Assembly: GCA_003279855.1 (NCBI GenBank)
Contig: QCGO01000002.1
Coordinates: 1-64,000, forward strand
Source of the DNA: Prochlorococcus sp. AG-388-E21
Lineage (GTDB): Bacteria > Cyanobacteriota > Cyanobacteriia > PCC-6307 > Cyanobiaceae
Reading direction: 5' to 3'
Length of the DNA stretch: 64,000 nucleotides
Every line of letters begins with the position of its first letter. Within the stretch, counting starts at the first letter, position 1. The position numbers and the translations under genes were made by a program. Positions 41,160-51,209 of this stretch are shown here, piece by piece. The notes under the pieces were generated by a model. The model saw only the letters and a list, made by a program, of their open reading frames with translations, ran no database searches and was not told the DNA's origin.

Positions 41160-41248
41160 AGACTAAAAATTTTTTCTAAACTAAGAATAATTAATCAAAA
41201 ACGAATATTTTTTTTTTGAATTAAAGTTTAATTAATATTTTTCTTCTA

Positions 41249-42163
41249 ATGTCTTTTAAAAAATCCGAAAATTGGAAATGGAAAGATTGGGACATATCAT
41301 GGTCTTCAACAAAACAAACCTCTAGTGATAGTGATTTAAATATTTTATTAATTCATGGTTTTGGAGCATCAAAGAGGCATTGGAGACATAATCAAGATTT
41401 TCTCGGAAATATTCATAATTGCTATTCAATTGACCTACTAGGCTTTGGAGAAAGTAGCCAACCTGGAGCATTATTAGATTATGAACCTTACAAAAAAAAT
41501 CATATTAAATATTCTTTTGACTTATGGGGAAGTCAGGTCGCTACTTTTTGTAATGAGGTAATTAAATCTCCTGTTTATCTAGTAGGCAACTCAATCGGTG
41601 GAGTTGTATCTTTAAAAGCGGCTGAAATTCTCAAAAAAAATTGTAATGGCCTTATTTTAATTGACTGTGCCCAAAGAACAATGGATGACAAGAGACTTAA
41701 AAGAAAAGATGTATTAATGAACATATTGCGGCCGGTAATAAAAACACTTGTAAGTAAAAGAATTATTAGTAACACCCTTTTTGAGAGAGCTGCCAATCCA
41801 GCAGTTATTAAACAAATCCTTAAAAAAGCATATCCCTCAGGAAAAAATATTGATGAAGAATTAATAGAAATTTTATATCACCCTTCTCAAAGAAAAAATT
41901 CAAAAGAGGCTTTTCGTGGATTTATCAATCTTTTTAATGACTATCTTGCAACAGATCTTTTTGATAAAGTTGATGCTCCAATCCAGTTGATTTGGGGAGA
42001 ACAAGATCCTTGGGAATCTCTCGTCGAAGCTAAATTTTGGAAAGATAACTTTAAAAATATAAAAAGACTAGATGTTATCAAAGGTGCTGGACATTGTCCT
42101 CACGATGAAAATCCTGAGGAGACTAACAATTTAATTTGTCAATTTATTCAAGATATGAAATAA
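41249..42163 (+). CDS. alpha/beta hydrolase, pheophytinase/chlorophyll dephytylase-like (second copy)
   Basis: The 304-residue enzyme parallels the one at 12792-13697: LIHGFGASKRHWRHN, CYSIDLLGFGESSQP, nucleophile elbow GNSIGGVVSL, LIWGEQDPW and AGHCPHDENPEE with the catalytic histidine. It has an extra basic segment (about 140-165) between the nucleophile and cap. The block set is like plant pheophytinase and chlorophyll dephytylase; a phytol-ester substrate is inferred, not shown. Its 3' end overlaps the sigma-factor gene by 16 bases. Confidence 0.88.
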   Translation: MSFKKSENWKWKDWDISWSSTKQTSSDSDLNILLIHGFGASKRHWRHNQDFLGNIHNCYSIDLLGFGESSQPGALLDYEPYKKNHIKYSFDLWGSQVATFCNEVIKSPVYLVGNSIGGVVSLKAAEILKKNCNGLILIDCAQRTMDDKRLKRKDVLMNILRPVIKTLVSKRIISNTLFERAANPAVIKQILKKAYPSGKNIDEELIEILYHPSQRKNSKEAFRGFINLFNDYLATDLFDKVDAPIQLIWGEQDPWESLVEAKFWKDNFKNIKRLDVIKGAGHCPHDENPEETNNLICQFIQDMK

Positions 42164-43149
42164 GCTTCTACGCTTTCGCTAAGTCTTCTTAAACCTCTTA
42201 GACCATCTCTTTCTAAATTTCTTACCCTATCTCTACTAATACCTAAAACACGTCCAATACCAGTTAGGGACATTGGTTCGTCTCCATCCATACCATACCT
42301 CATTCTTAAAACTCTACATTGTAAATCAGGTAACTGATGAAGAAGTGAATGTAAATCACCTCTCATACAGTCCATTTCGATTTGCTCATCTGGTAGATCC
42401 TCTCCTCCAGCTAACAAATCTAGTAAAACCGTATCTTCACCATCACCTACTTTTGTTTCTAAACTGACTGGCTGACCAGCTTTGCACATTAAATCTTTAA
42501 CATCGTCTTCTGGTAACTCAACATATTTGGCAAGTTCACTTATTGTAGGTGTTCTTGACATTTCTTGACTCAACTCTCTTTGACCTTTTTTTAACTTATT
42601 AAGCATTTCTGTTATGTGAATTGGCAATCTAATAGCTCTACTTTTTTCCGCAATTGCTCTTGTAATACCCTGTCTAATCCACCAATATGCATATGTTGAA
42701 AATTTGTATCCTCTAGCAGGATCAAATTTTTCTACACCCCTTACTAGTCCAATCGTTCCTTCTTGAATCAAATCAAGAAGTTCCATGTTCCTCTTGGTAT
42801 ATTTTTTTGCAACACTAACTACTAGTCTTAAATTTGCAGCAACCATCCTTTCTTTCGCTCGCTGACCAGCTCTTAGTCTTTTTTTGATTTGTGAAGAAGA
42901 TAAATTTAACTTTTCAGCTAATTCTTCAGCGGAAGGTTTATTATCAGTCAATTCTATTATTTCAACTTCAGCTCTCTCAACTTGCATATATTCTTGAACT
43001 TGCCTACCTAAAGTTATTTCTTGTTCGTGGGATAGTAATGGAACTCGACCTATATCTCTCAAGTAAGATCTAACCAAATCTACATCGTTGCTGGATTTTA
43101 AAGATGAAATAGTAGCTAATTTATTCTCAACTAATGTTTCGGATGACAT
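42148..43149 (-). CDS. group 2 RpoD-like sigma factor
   Basis: The 333-residue protein has region 1.2 (DLVRSYLRDIGRVPLLSHEQEITLGRQVQ), 2.1-2.4 (AANLRLVVSVAKKYTKRNMELLDLIQEGTIGLVRGVEKFD and RGYKFSTYAYWWIRQGITRAI), 3 and 4 (YGMDGDEPMSLTGIGRVLGISRDRVRNLERDGLRGLR, seen in parts). It lacks the long region 1.1 of the main SigA, hence group 2. I set the start at ATG 43147-43149; a longer frame to 43215 adds a hydrophobic MWIFLFNF stretch with no family match. Cyanobacterial group 2 sigmas serve light, carbon and nitrogen responses. Confidence 0.95.
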   Translation of the reverse strand: MSSETLVENKLATISSLKSSNDVDLVRSYLRDIGRVPLLSHEQEITLGRQVQEYMQVERAEVEIIELTDNKPSAEELAEKLNLSSSQIKKRLRAGQRAKERMVAANLRLVVSVAKKYTKRNMELLDLIQEGTIGLVRGVEKFDPARGYKFSTYAYWWIRQGITRAIAEKSRAIRLPIHITEMLNKLKKGQRELSQEMSRTPTISELAKYVELPEDDVKDLMCKAGQPVSLETKVGDGEDTVLLDLLAGGEDLPDEQIEMDCMRGDLHSLLHQLPDLQCRVLRMRYGMDGDEPMSLTGIGRVLGISRDRVRNLERDGLRGLRRLSESVEAYFIS

Positions 43150-43249
43150 AAAAGTTAATGTTGTTTTGTAAACAATACCATTAAGAAATGTAAAGTTAAA
43201 CAAAAAAATCCACAATTAAACAAAAATGAGAATAAATACCTAGTAATTT

Positions 43250-44659
43250 TTATAAAATTGAAGATTTAAGTAGCCAATTTGCAGTACTAAGATAAATAAA
43301 TACCCCAGCAATATCTGTCACAGTGGTTATAAAAGGGGAAGACATCAAAGCAGGATCTAAACCCATCCTGTCGAAAAGCAAGGGGAGAATAGCTCCGGCG
43401 GTTGCAGCTAGCGTTGTTATTGAAATCAAGCTAATTCCAACTGCGAATGCAATTAATGGTCCCTCGCCTTGCCACCACGCAAAGGGGAAAACTACCAGGA
43501 TCATTAAAATTCCCAACAAAGCACCAGTTATGGCCTCTTTAACCACTGCCTTAAATGCTCCTAATGATTTTAATTTTTGAGTACTTAAACCCCTTATAAC
43601 GACTGTTGAGCTTTGAGCTCCAACATTTCCTCCGGTACCGATAAGCAATGGGATAAAAGCAGCTAGTAAAACTATTTCTTTTAAAATCTGATCATTCATT
43701 GCAATAACTTTTGTAGTTAAACCATTCGCTAAAACTAAAATTAATAACCATAGAATTCTCCTTCGAGCAATTGTAAATAAACCACTTTGAAAATAATCAT
43801 CCTCATCACCAAGCTGAACAGCGCCCGCAGCATAAATGTCTCTAGTAGCTTCTTGTTCAATAACATCAATCAAATCATCAACAGTAACAATGCCAACTAA
43901 TCTTTTTTCTTTATCTACAACAGGAAGAGCTAAAAAATCATATCTTTGAATTGCTCTAGCCACTTCTTCTTGATTAGTATTAGTAGAAATATTAACGACA
44001 TCTTTTGTCATGACCTCGCCAATAGGCCTGCTAGGTTCTGCCGTAACAAGATCTCTTAAGGATAGAATTCCAGTTAGATGTCTCTCTTTATCCGTAACAT
44101 ATAAACTATAAATTGTCTCAGTAAAAGCAGCCCTTTTTCTTACTATAGACAAAGCCTCTTCAGCAGTTTGCATTTCTTTTAAATCTATAAATTCAGTAGT
44201 CATTAATCTACCAGCCGTTTCAGGCTCATAACCTAATAATTCTGCTGTTACTTTTCTTTCACCAGGACTTAGTGCTGAAAGAAATTTTCGTACAACCTTT
44301 GCGGGTAATTCGTCAAAAAGTTGAACCCTATCATCAGGAGACATTTTTTCAACTATTTCCAAAACCTCTCCAGAACGAAGTCTATCTAGTAATGTTTGCT
44401 GAACTATTGGATCTAGATACTCATAAACCTCGATTGCCTCATTTTTTTTTAATAACCTAAATGCGAGAGCTTGCAGTATTAAGGGAAGACTACCAATTGC
44501 ATCAGCGATATCAACGGGCTGGGAAGGTTCTAGTAATAATTTGGCTTCATCATAATTTCCTGCAACTAGTAATTCCTCAAGCTGTATTGTGATCTTTCCA
44601 CGTGTAGTTAAATCCGAAGATAAAGAGGTCATTACCTCGATATTATTATTTTCTTCCAT
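43250..44659 (-). CDS. mgtE: magnesium transporter MgtE
   Basis: MgtE is a Mg2+-gated magnesium channel. The 469-residue protein has the N domain of superhelical repeats (DRLRSGEVLEIVEKMSPDDRVQLFDELPAKV), two CBS domains (about 145-265, containing IGEVMTKDVVNIS and VVDKEKRLVGIVTVDDLIDVIE) and five membrane spans, with LIGTGGNVGAQSSTVVIRGL and PFITTVTDIAGVFIYL lining the pore. Length is standard. It is preceded by the sigma-factor gene in the window but transcribed separately. Confidence 0.95.
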   Translation of the reverse strand: MEENNNIEVMTSLSSDLTTRGKITIQLEELLVAGNYDEAKLLLEPSQPVDIADAIGSLPLILQALAFRLLKKNEAIEVYEYLDPIVQQTLLDRLRSGEVLEIVEKMSPDDRVQLFDELPAKVVRKFLSALSPGERKVTAELLGYEPETAGRLMTTEFIDLKEMQTAEEALSIVRKRAAFTETIYSLYVTDKERHLTGILSLRDLVTAEPSRPIGEVMTKDVVNISTNTNQEEVARAIQRYDFLALPVVDKEKRLVGIVTVDDLIDVIEQEATRDIYAAGAVQLGDEDDYFQSGLFTIARRRILWLLILVLANGLTTKVIAMNDQILKEIVLLAAFIPLLIGTGGNVGAQSSTVVIRGLSTQKLKSLGAFKAVVKEAITGALLGILMILVVFPFAWWQGEGPLIAFAVGISLISITTLAATAGAILPLLFDRMGLDPALMSSPFITTVTDIAGVFIYLSTANWLLKSSIL

Positions 44660-44700
44660 GATATTGCTCTTAATCGTATTAACATTAATAATATATAAAA

Positions 44701-45030
44701 TTAAGTAAATTTTCTACTTAATTGAAAACCGACATACATTATTATCAAATTCAAAATAACAATTACATTCATATAAAGAAATAACTTTAGATAGTAACCT
44801 TGAATAATAAATTGATATAAAAAATCAATAAACCCACTAAAAGATGTAAAGCAAGCACAGAAACCACTTAATAAAATTTCTTTTTTTGACTTACTAATTT
44901 TCCTTGCAATAAAAAAGCCATATAAGAAAGAACCTATAATAGAAATAAAAAAATTATTATCAAAAAAAAACCTTAAAAATGTTGCAAAATATGCCGTTAA
45001 CAATAAAATTAATAAATATTTTTTGTTCAA
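44701..45030 (-). CDS. crcB: CrcB-like fluoride channel subunit, second of a pair
   Basis: A small four-span protein of the CrcB/Fluc type, with FATFLRFFF, IIGSFLYGFF and GFCACFTSFSGF aligning to the family's R, N(x)xGS and (T/S)xFS blocks. Asn of the N-x-x-G-S motif is Ser here and STFS is changed to TSFS, so it is a divergent subunit. I chose TTG 45028-45030, which overlaps the upstream crcB stop (TTGA); a longer TTG at 45066 would overlap it by 40 bases. Paired CrcBs form asymmetric dimers exporting fluoride. Confidence 0.75.
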   Translation of the reverse strand: MNKKYLLILLLTAYFATFLRFFFDNNFFISIIGSFLYGFFIARKISKSKKEILLSGFCACFTSFSGFIDFLYQFIIQGYYLKLFLYMNVIVILNLIIMYVGFQLSRKFT

Positions 45031-45398
45031 CTTATCCAGTTCGAAGTAATGAAATATCCTAAACAAAAAAATGAAAAAGATAATACAAAAGCATCAGTAT
45101 AGTAGAGCAATAATTTAAAATATTTTCTTTCTTGAATCAAATGAAACAACTGATATATAAAAGAAGAAAATGTACTTAAACAACCTAAAAAACCAACATA
45201 AAAAAATAATACTAGATTCTTATTTGTTATATTTAAACCTACGAAAATACCTAAAAATAAAGATGCTAAAACATTTACTATTAAAATATTATTAGAAGTA
45301 AATATTTTCTCTCTTCCAGAAATATATTTTATAAACATTCTTACAATTAATCCTAAAGTACTTCCTGCTAAAATATGAATAATACTATCTAATTCCAA
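45027..45398 (-). CDS. crcB: CrcB-type fluoride ion channel, first of a pair
   Basis: The 123-residue protein has four spans and the canonical CrcB blocks: AGSTLGLIVRMFI, NVLASLFLGIFVG (pore Asn) and GFLGCLSTFSSFIYQL with the Phe-box. Fluc channels export fluoride as dual-topology or paired dimers. It is followed by the divergent partner with a stop/start overlap and preceded by the SH3-like gene after three bases. The run probably begins at gyrB. I saw no fluoride riboswitch. Confidence 0.85.
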   Translation of the reverse strand: MELDSIIHILAGSTLGLIVRMFIKYISGREKIFTSNNILIVNVLASLFLGIFVGLNITNKNLVLFFYVGFLGCLSTFSSFIYQLFHLIQERKYFKLLLYYTDAFVLSFSFFCLGYFITSNWIS

Positions 45399-45401
45399 AC
45401 T

Positions 45402-45728
45402 CTATATTTTAATCCAACCCCTTTTAGTTCTATTAGGATTTTCAATAAATCTATTTGTTAGCAATTCTACTCGTGCCCAAGTATCATTTTCATTGACTAC
45501 CCATTTTTGCAACACTGATAATGAGGAACCGGTATTAAGAGCTAACAATTTTTTAGCGTTAATTTTAGGAAAAGTATAAAGTGAACAATTAGCATTTAGA
45601 ATGATTTCCTTGGAATTATTAAGAATATAGTATTCATTCAAATTCCTTTGTATTCCTCCTGCAGGCAATGTAATTGGGCCAATCAGAGCGAATCCTATTA
45701 AACAAATATTTTTTATTACATTCTTCAT
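45402..45728 (-). CDS. exported SH3-like domain protein
   Basis: The protein has a signal peptide (MKNVIKNICLIGFALIGPITLPAGG), so it is exported. The mature part fits a bacterial SH3b fold: ANCSLYTFPKINAKKLLALNTGSSLSVLQKWVV, WARVELLTN and a final RGWIKI. It has one Cys in the mature part. Its ATG shares one base with the gyrB stop (TAATG), so translation is coupled. SH3b domains often bind peptidoglycan; that role is inferred. Confidence 0.8.
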   Translation of the reverse strand: MKNVIKNICLIGFALIGPITLPAGGIQRNLNEYYILNNSKEIILNANCSLYTFPKINAKKLLALNTGSSLSVLQKWVVNENDTWARVELLTNRFIENPNRTKRGWIKI

Positions 45729-47695
45729 TATATATCTAGTGCCGCCATATCTAAATTGGCACTATGAGTTTCAATAAACTCTCTTCTTGGTGCCACTTTA
45801 TCTCCCATCAAAATATTGAATATTCTATCTGCTTCTAGAGCATCTTCAATTTCTACTCTTTTCATCATTCTTGTCTGAGGATTCATTGTTGTATCCCATA
45901 ATTGTTTAGGCATCATTTCACCTAAACCTTTAAATCTTTGAATATTATAATTAGCTTTTTCTCCAAAATCTTCTATAGTTTGCTTCAATTGATTTTCGTT
46001 ATAGCAATATTTATGATTTTTTCCTCTTTCAACTTTATATAAAGGAGGACATGCAATGTATATAAAACCTTTTTCAACGAGATCCCTTTGATATCTATAA
46101 AAAAAAGTTAATAGTAATGTTCTAATATGAGCCCCATCTACGTCTGCATCAGTCATAATTACAACCCTATGATACCTTAGAGAATTTACATTAAACTCTT
46201 CACCCTTTATACCCAATCCCAAAGCAGTTATTAGTGATTGAATTTCTGTATTTTTATATATTTTTGCATCATCTGTTTTTTCAATATTTAATATTTTTCC
46301 TCTCAAAGGTAAAATTGCCTGGAATCTCCTATCTCTTCCTTGTTTAGCTGAACCTCCAGCGGAATCACCCTCAACTATATAAATCTCTGCACCTGAGGGA
46401 TCTCTTGAACTGCAATCTGCCAATTTACCAGGCAAAGTTGAACTCTCAAGAACACTTTTTCTCCTTACTAAATCCCTCGCTCGTTTCGCTGCTTCTGCCG
46501 CATTAAAAGATTGAATTGCTTTTTCTAGAATTAGATCAAAAACATTAGGATTGAATTCCATATACTTTATTAATGATTCTCCTATGAGCGAATCAACAAT
46601 CCCTCTAACTTCAGTATTTCCCAATTTTGTCTTTGTTTGACCTTCAAATTCCGGTTCTGGAACTTTTACAGATAATACGACTGTCAAACCTTCTCTGATA
46701 TTTTCTCCTGACAAATTTTTATCAACTTCTTTTCTTTTACCTCTTTTTTTCGCGATGGCATTAAAAGTTCTAGTCAATACAGTTTTTAAGCCATCAATAT
46801 GTGTGCCGCCATCTATTGTTCTGATATTATTTGCAAATCCTAATATATTATCTGAATAAACGTCCGAGCACCATTGCAAAGCTGCCTCCACATAAACATT
46901 ATCTTTTTGTGAATCGACATAAATAACCTCAGAATGAATAGATTCCTTTTCTTTATTTATATACTCAACATATTCTTTAATGCCGCCATCGTATAAGTAA
47001 ATTTCTTCTTTGAAAGAACCATCCGATAAATTTTGCCTCTCATCTCGAAATATAATTTTGACGCCGCCATTAAGATAAGCCAATTCTCTTAATCTTGAGG
47101 ATAAAATAGCATAATCAAATTCAATGCCATCAGTAAATATCGATGTATCTGGCTTAAAACAAATTGTTGTGCCTTTTCTTGATGGTTTATTTTGTTGTTT
47201 TTGGGATTTTAATTCACCTTTTGCAATTCCTTTCTCAAATCTTTGATTAAACTCATTACCATCTCTTAAAACAGTAACATTTACCCACTCGCTTAGAGCA
47301 TTCACAACAGATATTCCGACACCATGTAATCCACCAGACACCTTATATCCACCACTTCCAAATTTCCCCCCTGCATGAAGAACAGTAAGAACAGTCTCCA
47401 GAGCACTTTTACCTGTTCTTGGATGTATATCTGTAGGAATACCCCTGCCATTATCTGAAATTAAAGCTGATCCATCTTCTTTAAGAACTATCTCAATATG
47501 ATCACAATGACCAGCCAGGGCTTCATCTACAGAATTATCTACGACCTCATATACTAGATGGTGAAGCCCTCTTGGACCAGTAGAACCAATATACATTCCT
47601 GGTCGTTTACGAACAGGTTCTAAACCCTCTAAAACCTGTATCTGGTCAGCACCATAGTCATTAGAGATTTTATTAGATCTTTTTTCCTCACTCAT
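45728..47695 (-). CDS. gyrB: DNA gyrase subunit B
   Basis: GyrB supplies the ATPase for negative supercoiling. The 655-residue length is that of the short GyrB without the E. coli insertion. Marks are VLEGLEPVRKRPGMYIG, EVVDNSVDEALAGHCD, ISDNGRGIPTDIHP, GGLHGVGISVVNALS, the TOPRIM motifs YIVEGDSAGGSAKQGRDR and TDADVDGAHIRTLLLTFFYR, and QRFKGLGEMMP. It heads a run with the SH3-like and crcB genes and is divergent from miaA. Confidence 0.99.
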   Translation of the reverse strand: MSEEKRSNKISNDYGADQIQVLEGLEPVRKRPGMYIGSTGPRGLHHLVYEVVDNSVDEALAGHCDHIEIVLKEDGSALISDNGRGIPTDIHPRTGKSALETVLTVLHAGGKFGSGGYKVSGGLHGVGISVVNALSEWVNVTVLRDGNEFNQRFEKGIAKGELKSQKQQNKPSRKGTTICFKPDTSIFTDGIEFDYAILSSRLRELAYLNGGVKIIFRDERQNLSDGSFKEEIYLYDGGIKEYVEYINKEKESIHSEVIYVDSQKDNVYVEAALQWCSDVYSDNILGFANNIRTIDGGTHIDGLKTVLTRTFNAIAKKRGKRKEVDKNLSGENIREGLTVVLSVKVPEPEFEGQTKTKLGNTEVRGIVDSLIGESLIKYMEFNPNVFDLILEKAIQSFNAAEAAKRARDLVRRKSVLESSTLPGKLADCSSRDPSGAEIYIVEGDSAGGSAKQGRDRRFQAILPLRGKILNIEKTDDAKIYKNTEIQSLITALGLGIKGEEFNVNSLRYHRVVIMTDADVDGAHIRTLLLTFFYRYQRDLVEKGFIYIACPPLYKVERGKNHKYCYNENQLKQTIEDFGEKANYNIQRFKGLGEMMPKQLWDTTMNPQTRMMKRVEIEDALEADRIFNILMGDKVAPRREFIETHSANLDMAALDI

Positions 47696-47847
47696 TTAAT
47701 ATAAAAAATAAAATAAAACTTTTAAAATGTTATTTTTAAAAGGTGTTTCATTAAATTTACCATCGGTATAAGAGAAAGGCTTGAAGTAAATGCAAAATTT
47801 AATCACTTTAATCATATGAATCGAATATTTCTTCCAAAAAATCACAT

Positions 47848-48747
47848 ATGTTTCAACCAAAACCATTAGTAATAGTTTTAATCGGACCTACAGCGAGTGG
47901 CAAAACCGAGCTAGGAATCGAAATTGCTAAATATTTTAATCTCAATATACATAATATCGACTCAAGACAACTTTATCGATTTATGGACATAGGTACAGCA
48001 AAGCCAACTAAAGAACAACAAAAAACAATAAAGCATTTTTTAATAGATCTTGAAGAACCTTCTAGCCAAGTAAATGCAAAACAATTTCAAGAAATTGCTA
48101 CAAAATCAATAAATCGAGAACTAAATCAAAAAAGAATTCCTTTTCTAATAGGCGGAAGCGGGCTATATATGAATTCAATAATAAAGGGATTCTTTGCTCC
48201 GGATGTCCCCCCTCAAAAAGCTTTAAGATCACAATTCGACAAACTAGGTCAAGAAAAATGTTGGGAACTTTTAAAAATTTGTGATCCTGTCCTAACAAAA
48301 AAAATCAATTGCGCTGATCAAGTTAGAACGATAAGAGCTTTAGAAGTCTTTTATGTAACAGGTAAACCAATATCATCTCAAAAATTCCAGAATCCTCCCC
48401 CATGGAAAATATTAGAATTAGGTCTACATAGAGAAGATTTAAAAGAACGTATTTTCAAAAGAACAAAAAATATGTTTGAATTTGGAATTATAGATGAGAC
48501 TAAAGAGATTATTAATCAGTATGGATCAAATTTACCTTTACTAGAAACGATTGGATATAGGGAAGCCAAAGAGGTAATAAAGAAAAATTTAAAAATTGAA
48601 AAAGCTATTGAACTAACTACAACAAAAACAATCCAATTTGCCAAGAGACAAAAAACATGGTTCCGTAATAAAAACAATCCAATATGGCTTAATAACAAAA
48701 ACCTACTAAAAGATGCAATAATCAATATAAAGTACGCATTACGCTAA
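47848..48747 (+). CDS. miaA: tRNA dimethylallyltransferase
   Basis: MiaA adds a dimethylallyl group to A37 of tRNAs reading UNN codons. The 299-residue protein has [18 protein letters not shown] (P-loop), [51 protein letters not shown] and [14 protein letters not shown]. Length is standard. It is followed by infC in the same direction after 55 bases; both act in translation. Confidence 0.97.
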   Translation: MFQPKPLVIVLIGPTASGKTELGIEIAKYFNLNIHNIDSRQLYRFMDIGTAKPTKEQQKTIKHFLIDLEEPSSQVNAKQFQEIATKSINRELNQKRIPFLIGGSGLYMNSIIKGFFAPDVPPQKALRSQFDKLGQEKCWELLKICDPVLTKKINCADQVRTIRALEVFYVTGKPISSQKFQNPPPWKILELGLHREDLKERIFKRTKNMFEFGIIDETKEIINQYGSNLPLLETIGYREAKEVIKKNLKIEKAIELTTTKTIQFAKRQKTWFRNKNNPIWLNNKNLLKDAIINIKYALR

Positions 48748-48802
48748 CTTTATAAAATAAGTAGATCTTTTCATCATCAAAACAATCATTTTAAAAAACT
48801 GA

Positions 48803-49375
48803 ATGCCACCACGTCCACGCTTTGATCGCCGCGCTCCAGTTAGAGAGCTCCCAAATATTAATGAAAGAATAAAATACCCTCAACTAAGAGTTGTTGATTC
48901 AGATGGGAAGCAACTAGGAGTTATTGATAGAATAAAAGCACTAGAAATTGCTGATCAAAGAGGGCTGGACTTAGTTTTAGTAAGCGAGAAAGCTAATCCA
49001 CCTGTTTGTAGGATTATGGATTACGGAAAATATAAATTTGAACAAGAAAAAAAAGCAAAAGAAACAAAGAAAAAATCTCACCAAACTGAAGTTAAAGAGG
49101 TGAAAATGAGATACAAAATTGATAAGCATGATTATGATGTAAGAATAGGTCAAGCTGTGAGATTTTTAAAATCAGGCGATAAAGTTAAATGTACTGTTTT
49201 TTTTAGAGGTAGGGAAATTCAGCATTCAAATTTAGCAGAAACACTCCTTTTAAAAATGGCTAATGATTTAGAAGAACAGTCAGAAGTTCAACAAAGGCCA
49301 AAAAGGGAAGGTAGAAATATGATTATGTTTTTAAGTCCTAGAAAAACACCTTTAATAAAAAAAGAAGAAGGGTAA
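48803..49375 (+). CDS. infC: translation initiation factor IF-3
   Basis: IF-3 keeps ribosomal subunits apart and proofreads the start codon. The 190-residue protein starts [19 protein letters not shown] with a basic cyanobacterial extension, then [19 protein letters not shown], a linker rich in Lys and Gln (about 90-105), and the C domain with [26 protein letters not shown] and [13 protein letters not shown]. It uses ATG, not the rare AUU start of enterics. No L35/L20 genes follow. Confidence 0.97.
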   Translation: MPPRPRFDRRAPVRELPNINERIKYPQLRVVDSDGKQLGVIDRIKALEIADQRGLDLVLVSEKANPPVCRIMDYGKYKFEQEKKAKETKKKSHQTEVKEVKMRYKIDKHDYDVRIGQAVRFLKSGDKVKCTVFFRGREIQHSNLAETLLLKMANDLEEQSEVQQRPKREGRNMIMFLSPRKTPLIKKEEG

Positions 49376-49474
49376 ATTAAGACAATTTATCAATACGAAA
49401 TTGATTCAAAAATTTTGATGGGTGTTAAAGTATCACTTATGAACATTAAAGAAATTAATTAGGTTTTTTCTAAA

Positions 49475-50461
49475 GTGAGATTTCATATTCAACAAGAAAT
49501 TGATATTCCGGCATCTACACAGTTATATAATCAAATTTGCTTTGCTATTGCAGCTAGATATTATTCTCCAGGTCATCGCTTACCTAGTACTAGACAATTA
49601 GCTATGCAAACAGGATTGCATCGCAATACTATAAGTAAAGTTTATAGACAACTCGAAACAGACGGAGTCGTTGAAGCAATAGCAGGATCAGGAATTTATG
49701 TGAGAGATAATCTTAAAAAAGGAGATCTTAAAAAATCATTTAATTCCAAAAACAATTTAAATATAACTCCTGATCTAGAGGCAAAAAAAGCAGTAGATAA
49801 ATTAATCAAACTTGGATGTACTCTTCAAGAAACGAGAAATCTGTTGACTAATGAAATTGATTGGCGTATTAAATGTGGATCAAGAATAATAATTAGTACC
49901 CCTCGGGAAGATATAGGTGCTTCTATGTTAATTGCAGAAGACCTCTCTCCAAACATCAACATACCAGTAGAAGTTGTCCCTATGGAAGAATTAGAAAAAG
50001 TCCTTTGCAACTCCAATATTGGGACAATTGTCACAAGTAGATATTTTTTACAACCTTTAGAAAAATTAGCAAAACAATATAGGGTTAGAGCTATTGCTGT
50101 AGATTTGAGCGACTTTCAGAAAGAATTAAAAATAATCAAAGAATTAAAACCTGGAAGTTGTGTAGGTATTGTAAGCATCAGCCCTGGCTTATTAAGAGCT
50201 GCAGAAATTATCATACATAGCATGAGAGGAAGTGATATAGTAATCATGACTACCATCTCAGATAATAGTAGTAGATTATTAGCCCTTTTAAAAGCTTCCA
50301 ACTATATAGTATGCGATGGACCTAGTTTATCCCTTATTGAAAATACTCTGTTAAAAAATCGTTCTCAATTGGTGAGAGTACCACAAATTATATGTGCAAA
50401 AAATTATTTAAGCGTAAAAACTATAAATCATTTAAAAACCGAGTTAGGAGTTATTAATTAA
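49475..50461 (+). CDS. GntR-family transcriptional regulator
   Basis: The 328-residue protein starts GTG (MRFHIQQEIDIPASTQLYNQ). Residues 1-75 are a GntR winged helix: YSPGHRLPSTRQLAMQTGLHRNTISKVYRQLETDGVVEAIAGSGIYV. The rest (80-328) is a large alpha/beta domain (IGTIVTSRYFLQPLEKLAKQY, VGIVSISPGLLRAAEIIIHSM, NYIVCDGPSLSLIE) that looks like a periplasmic-binding-type sensor fold, not the usual FCD, UTRA or aminotransferase domain. The ligand is unknown. It lies six bases before cysE, so it may sense a sulfur or amino-acid metabolite. Confidence 0.88.
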   Translation: MRFHIQQEIDIPASTQLYNQICFAIAARYYSPGHRLPSTRQLAMQTGLHRNTISKVYRQLETDGVVEAIAGSGIYVRDNLKKGDLKKSFNSKNNLNITPDLEAKKAVDKLIKLGCTLQETRNLLTNEIDWRIKCGSRIIISTPREDIGASMLIAEDLSPNINIPVEVVPMEELEKVLCNSNIGTIVTSRYFLQPLEKLAKQYRVRAIAVDLSDFQKELKIIKELKPGSCVGIVSISPGLLRAAEIIIHSMRGSDIVIMTTISDNSSRLLALLKASNYIVCDGPSLSLIENTLLKNRSQLVRVPQIICAKNYLSVKTINHLKTELGVIN

Positions 50462-50467
50462 TTAATC

Positions 50468-51202
50468 ATGCTAAGAAATTTAAAGTCAGATATTGAAATA
50501 ATTAGAGAAAGAGATCCTGCAGCGAGAGGAATTTTAGAAATTTTTCTTTGCTATCCAGGTTTTCAATCAATTATCTTTCATAGGTTTACCCATAAATTAT
50601 GGCTATTAAAGTTACCCTTAATTCCGAGATTATTAAGTCAATTAAATAGATTATTCACAGGAATAGAGATACATCCAGGTGCCAAAATCGGGGAAAAAGT
50701 TTTTATAGATCATGGCATGGGTGTTGTCATCGGCGAAACAGCTGAAATTGGGAATAACTGCTTACTTTATCAAGGAGTTACTTTAGGAGGAACTGGTAAA
50801 AGTCATGGCAAAAGGCATCCAACATTAATGGAGAATGTTGTAGTAGGGGCAGGAGCAAAAGTTCTAGGTTCAATAATAATTGGGCAAAATACTAGAATTG
50901 GCGCAGGATCAGTCGTTGTTCGTAATGTCGAAGAAAATAGTACTGTGGTTGGAATACCAGGAAGAGTTGTTCATCAAAGTGGTGTGAAAGTTAATCCTTT
51001 AGCACACTCTGCTTTACCAGATGCTGAAGCTAATGTAATCAAAAATTTAATGGATAGAATAGATCAGCTTGAAAACCAAATCCTTAAACTACAAAACACC
51101 CTTCAATGTTTGGTAAATTCAGAATCTATTGATATTTCTAAAGTTGGCAATGCACAAAATCTAAAAGATAAAGAAATAATAGAATTCTTAGGAGATGATT
51201 GA
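50468..51202 (+). CDS. cysE: serine O-acetyltransferase
   Basis: CysE makes O-acetylserine, the first step of cysteine synthesis. The 244-residue protein has an N-terminal helical region ([23 protein letters not shown]), then left-handed beta-helix hexapeptide repeats ([42 protein letters not shown]-type sequence) with the catalytic His in DHGMG and KRHPT. A C-terminal coiled coil ([16 protein letters not shown]) follows. It follows the regulator by six bases and is convergent with secA, seven bases away. Confidence 0.96.
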   Translation: MLRNLKSDIEIIRERDPAARGILEIFLCYPGFQSIIFHRFTHKLWLLKLPLIPRLLSQLNRLFTGIEIHPGAKIGEKVFIDHGMGVVIGETAEIGNNCLLYQGVTLGGTGKSHGKRHPTLMENVVVGAGAKVLGSIIIGQNTRIGAGSVVVRNVEENSTVVGIPGRVVHQSGVKVNPLAHSALPDAEANVIKNLMDRIDQLENQILKLQNTLQCLVNSESIDISKVGNAQNLKDKEIIEFLGDD

Positions 51203-51209
51203 TTTTAAA

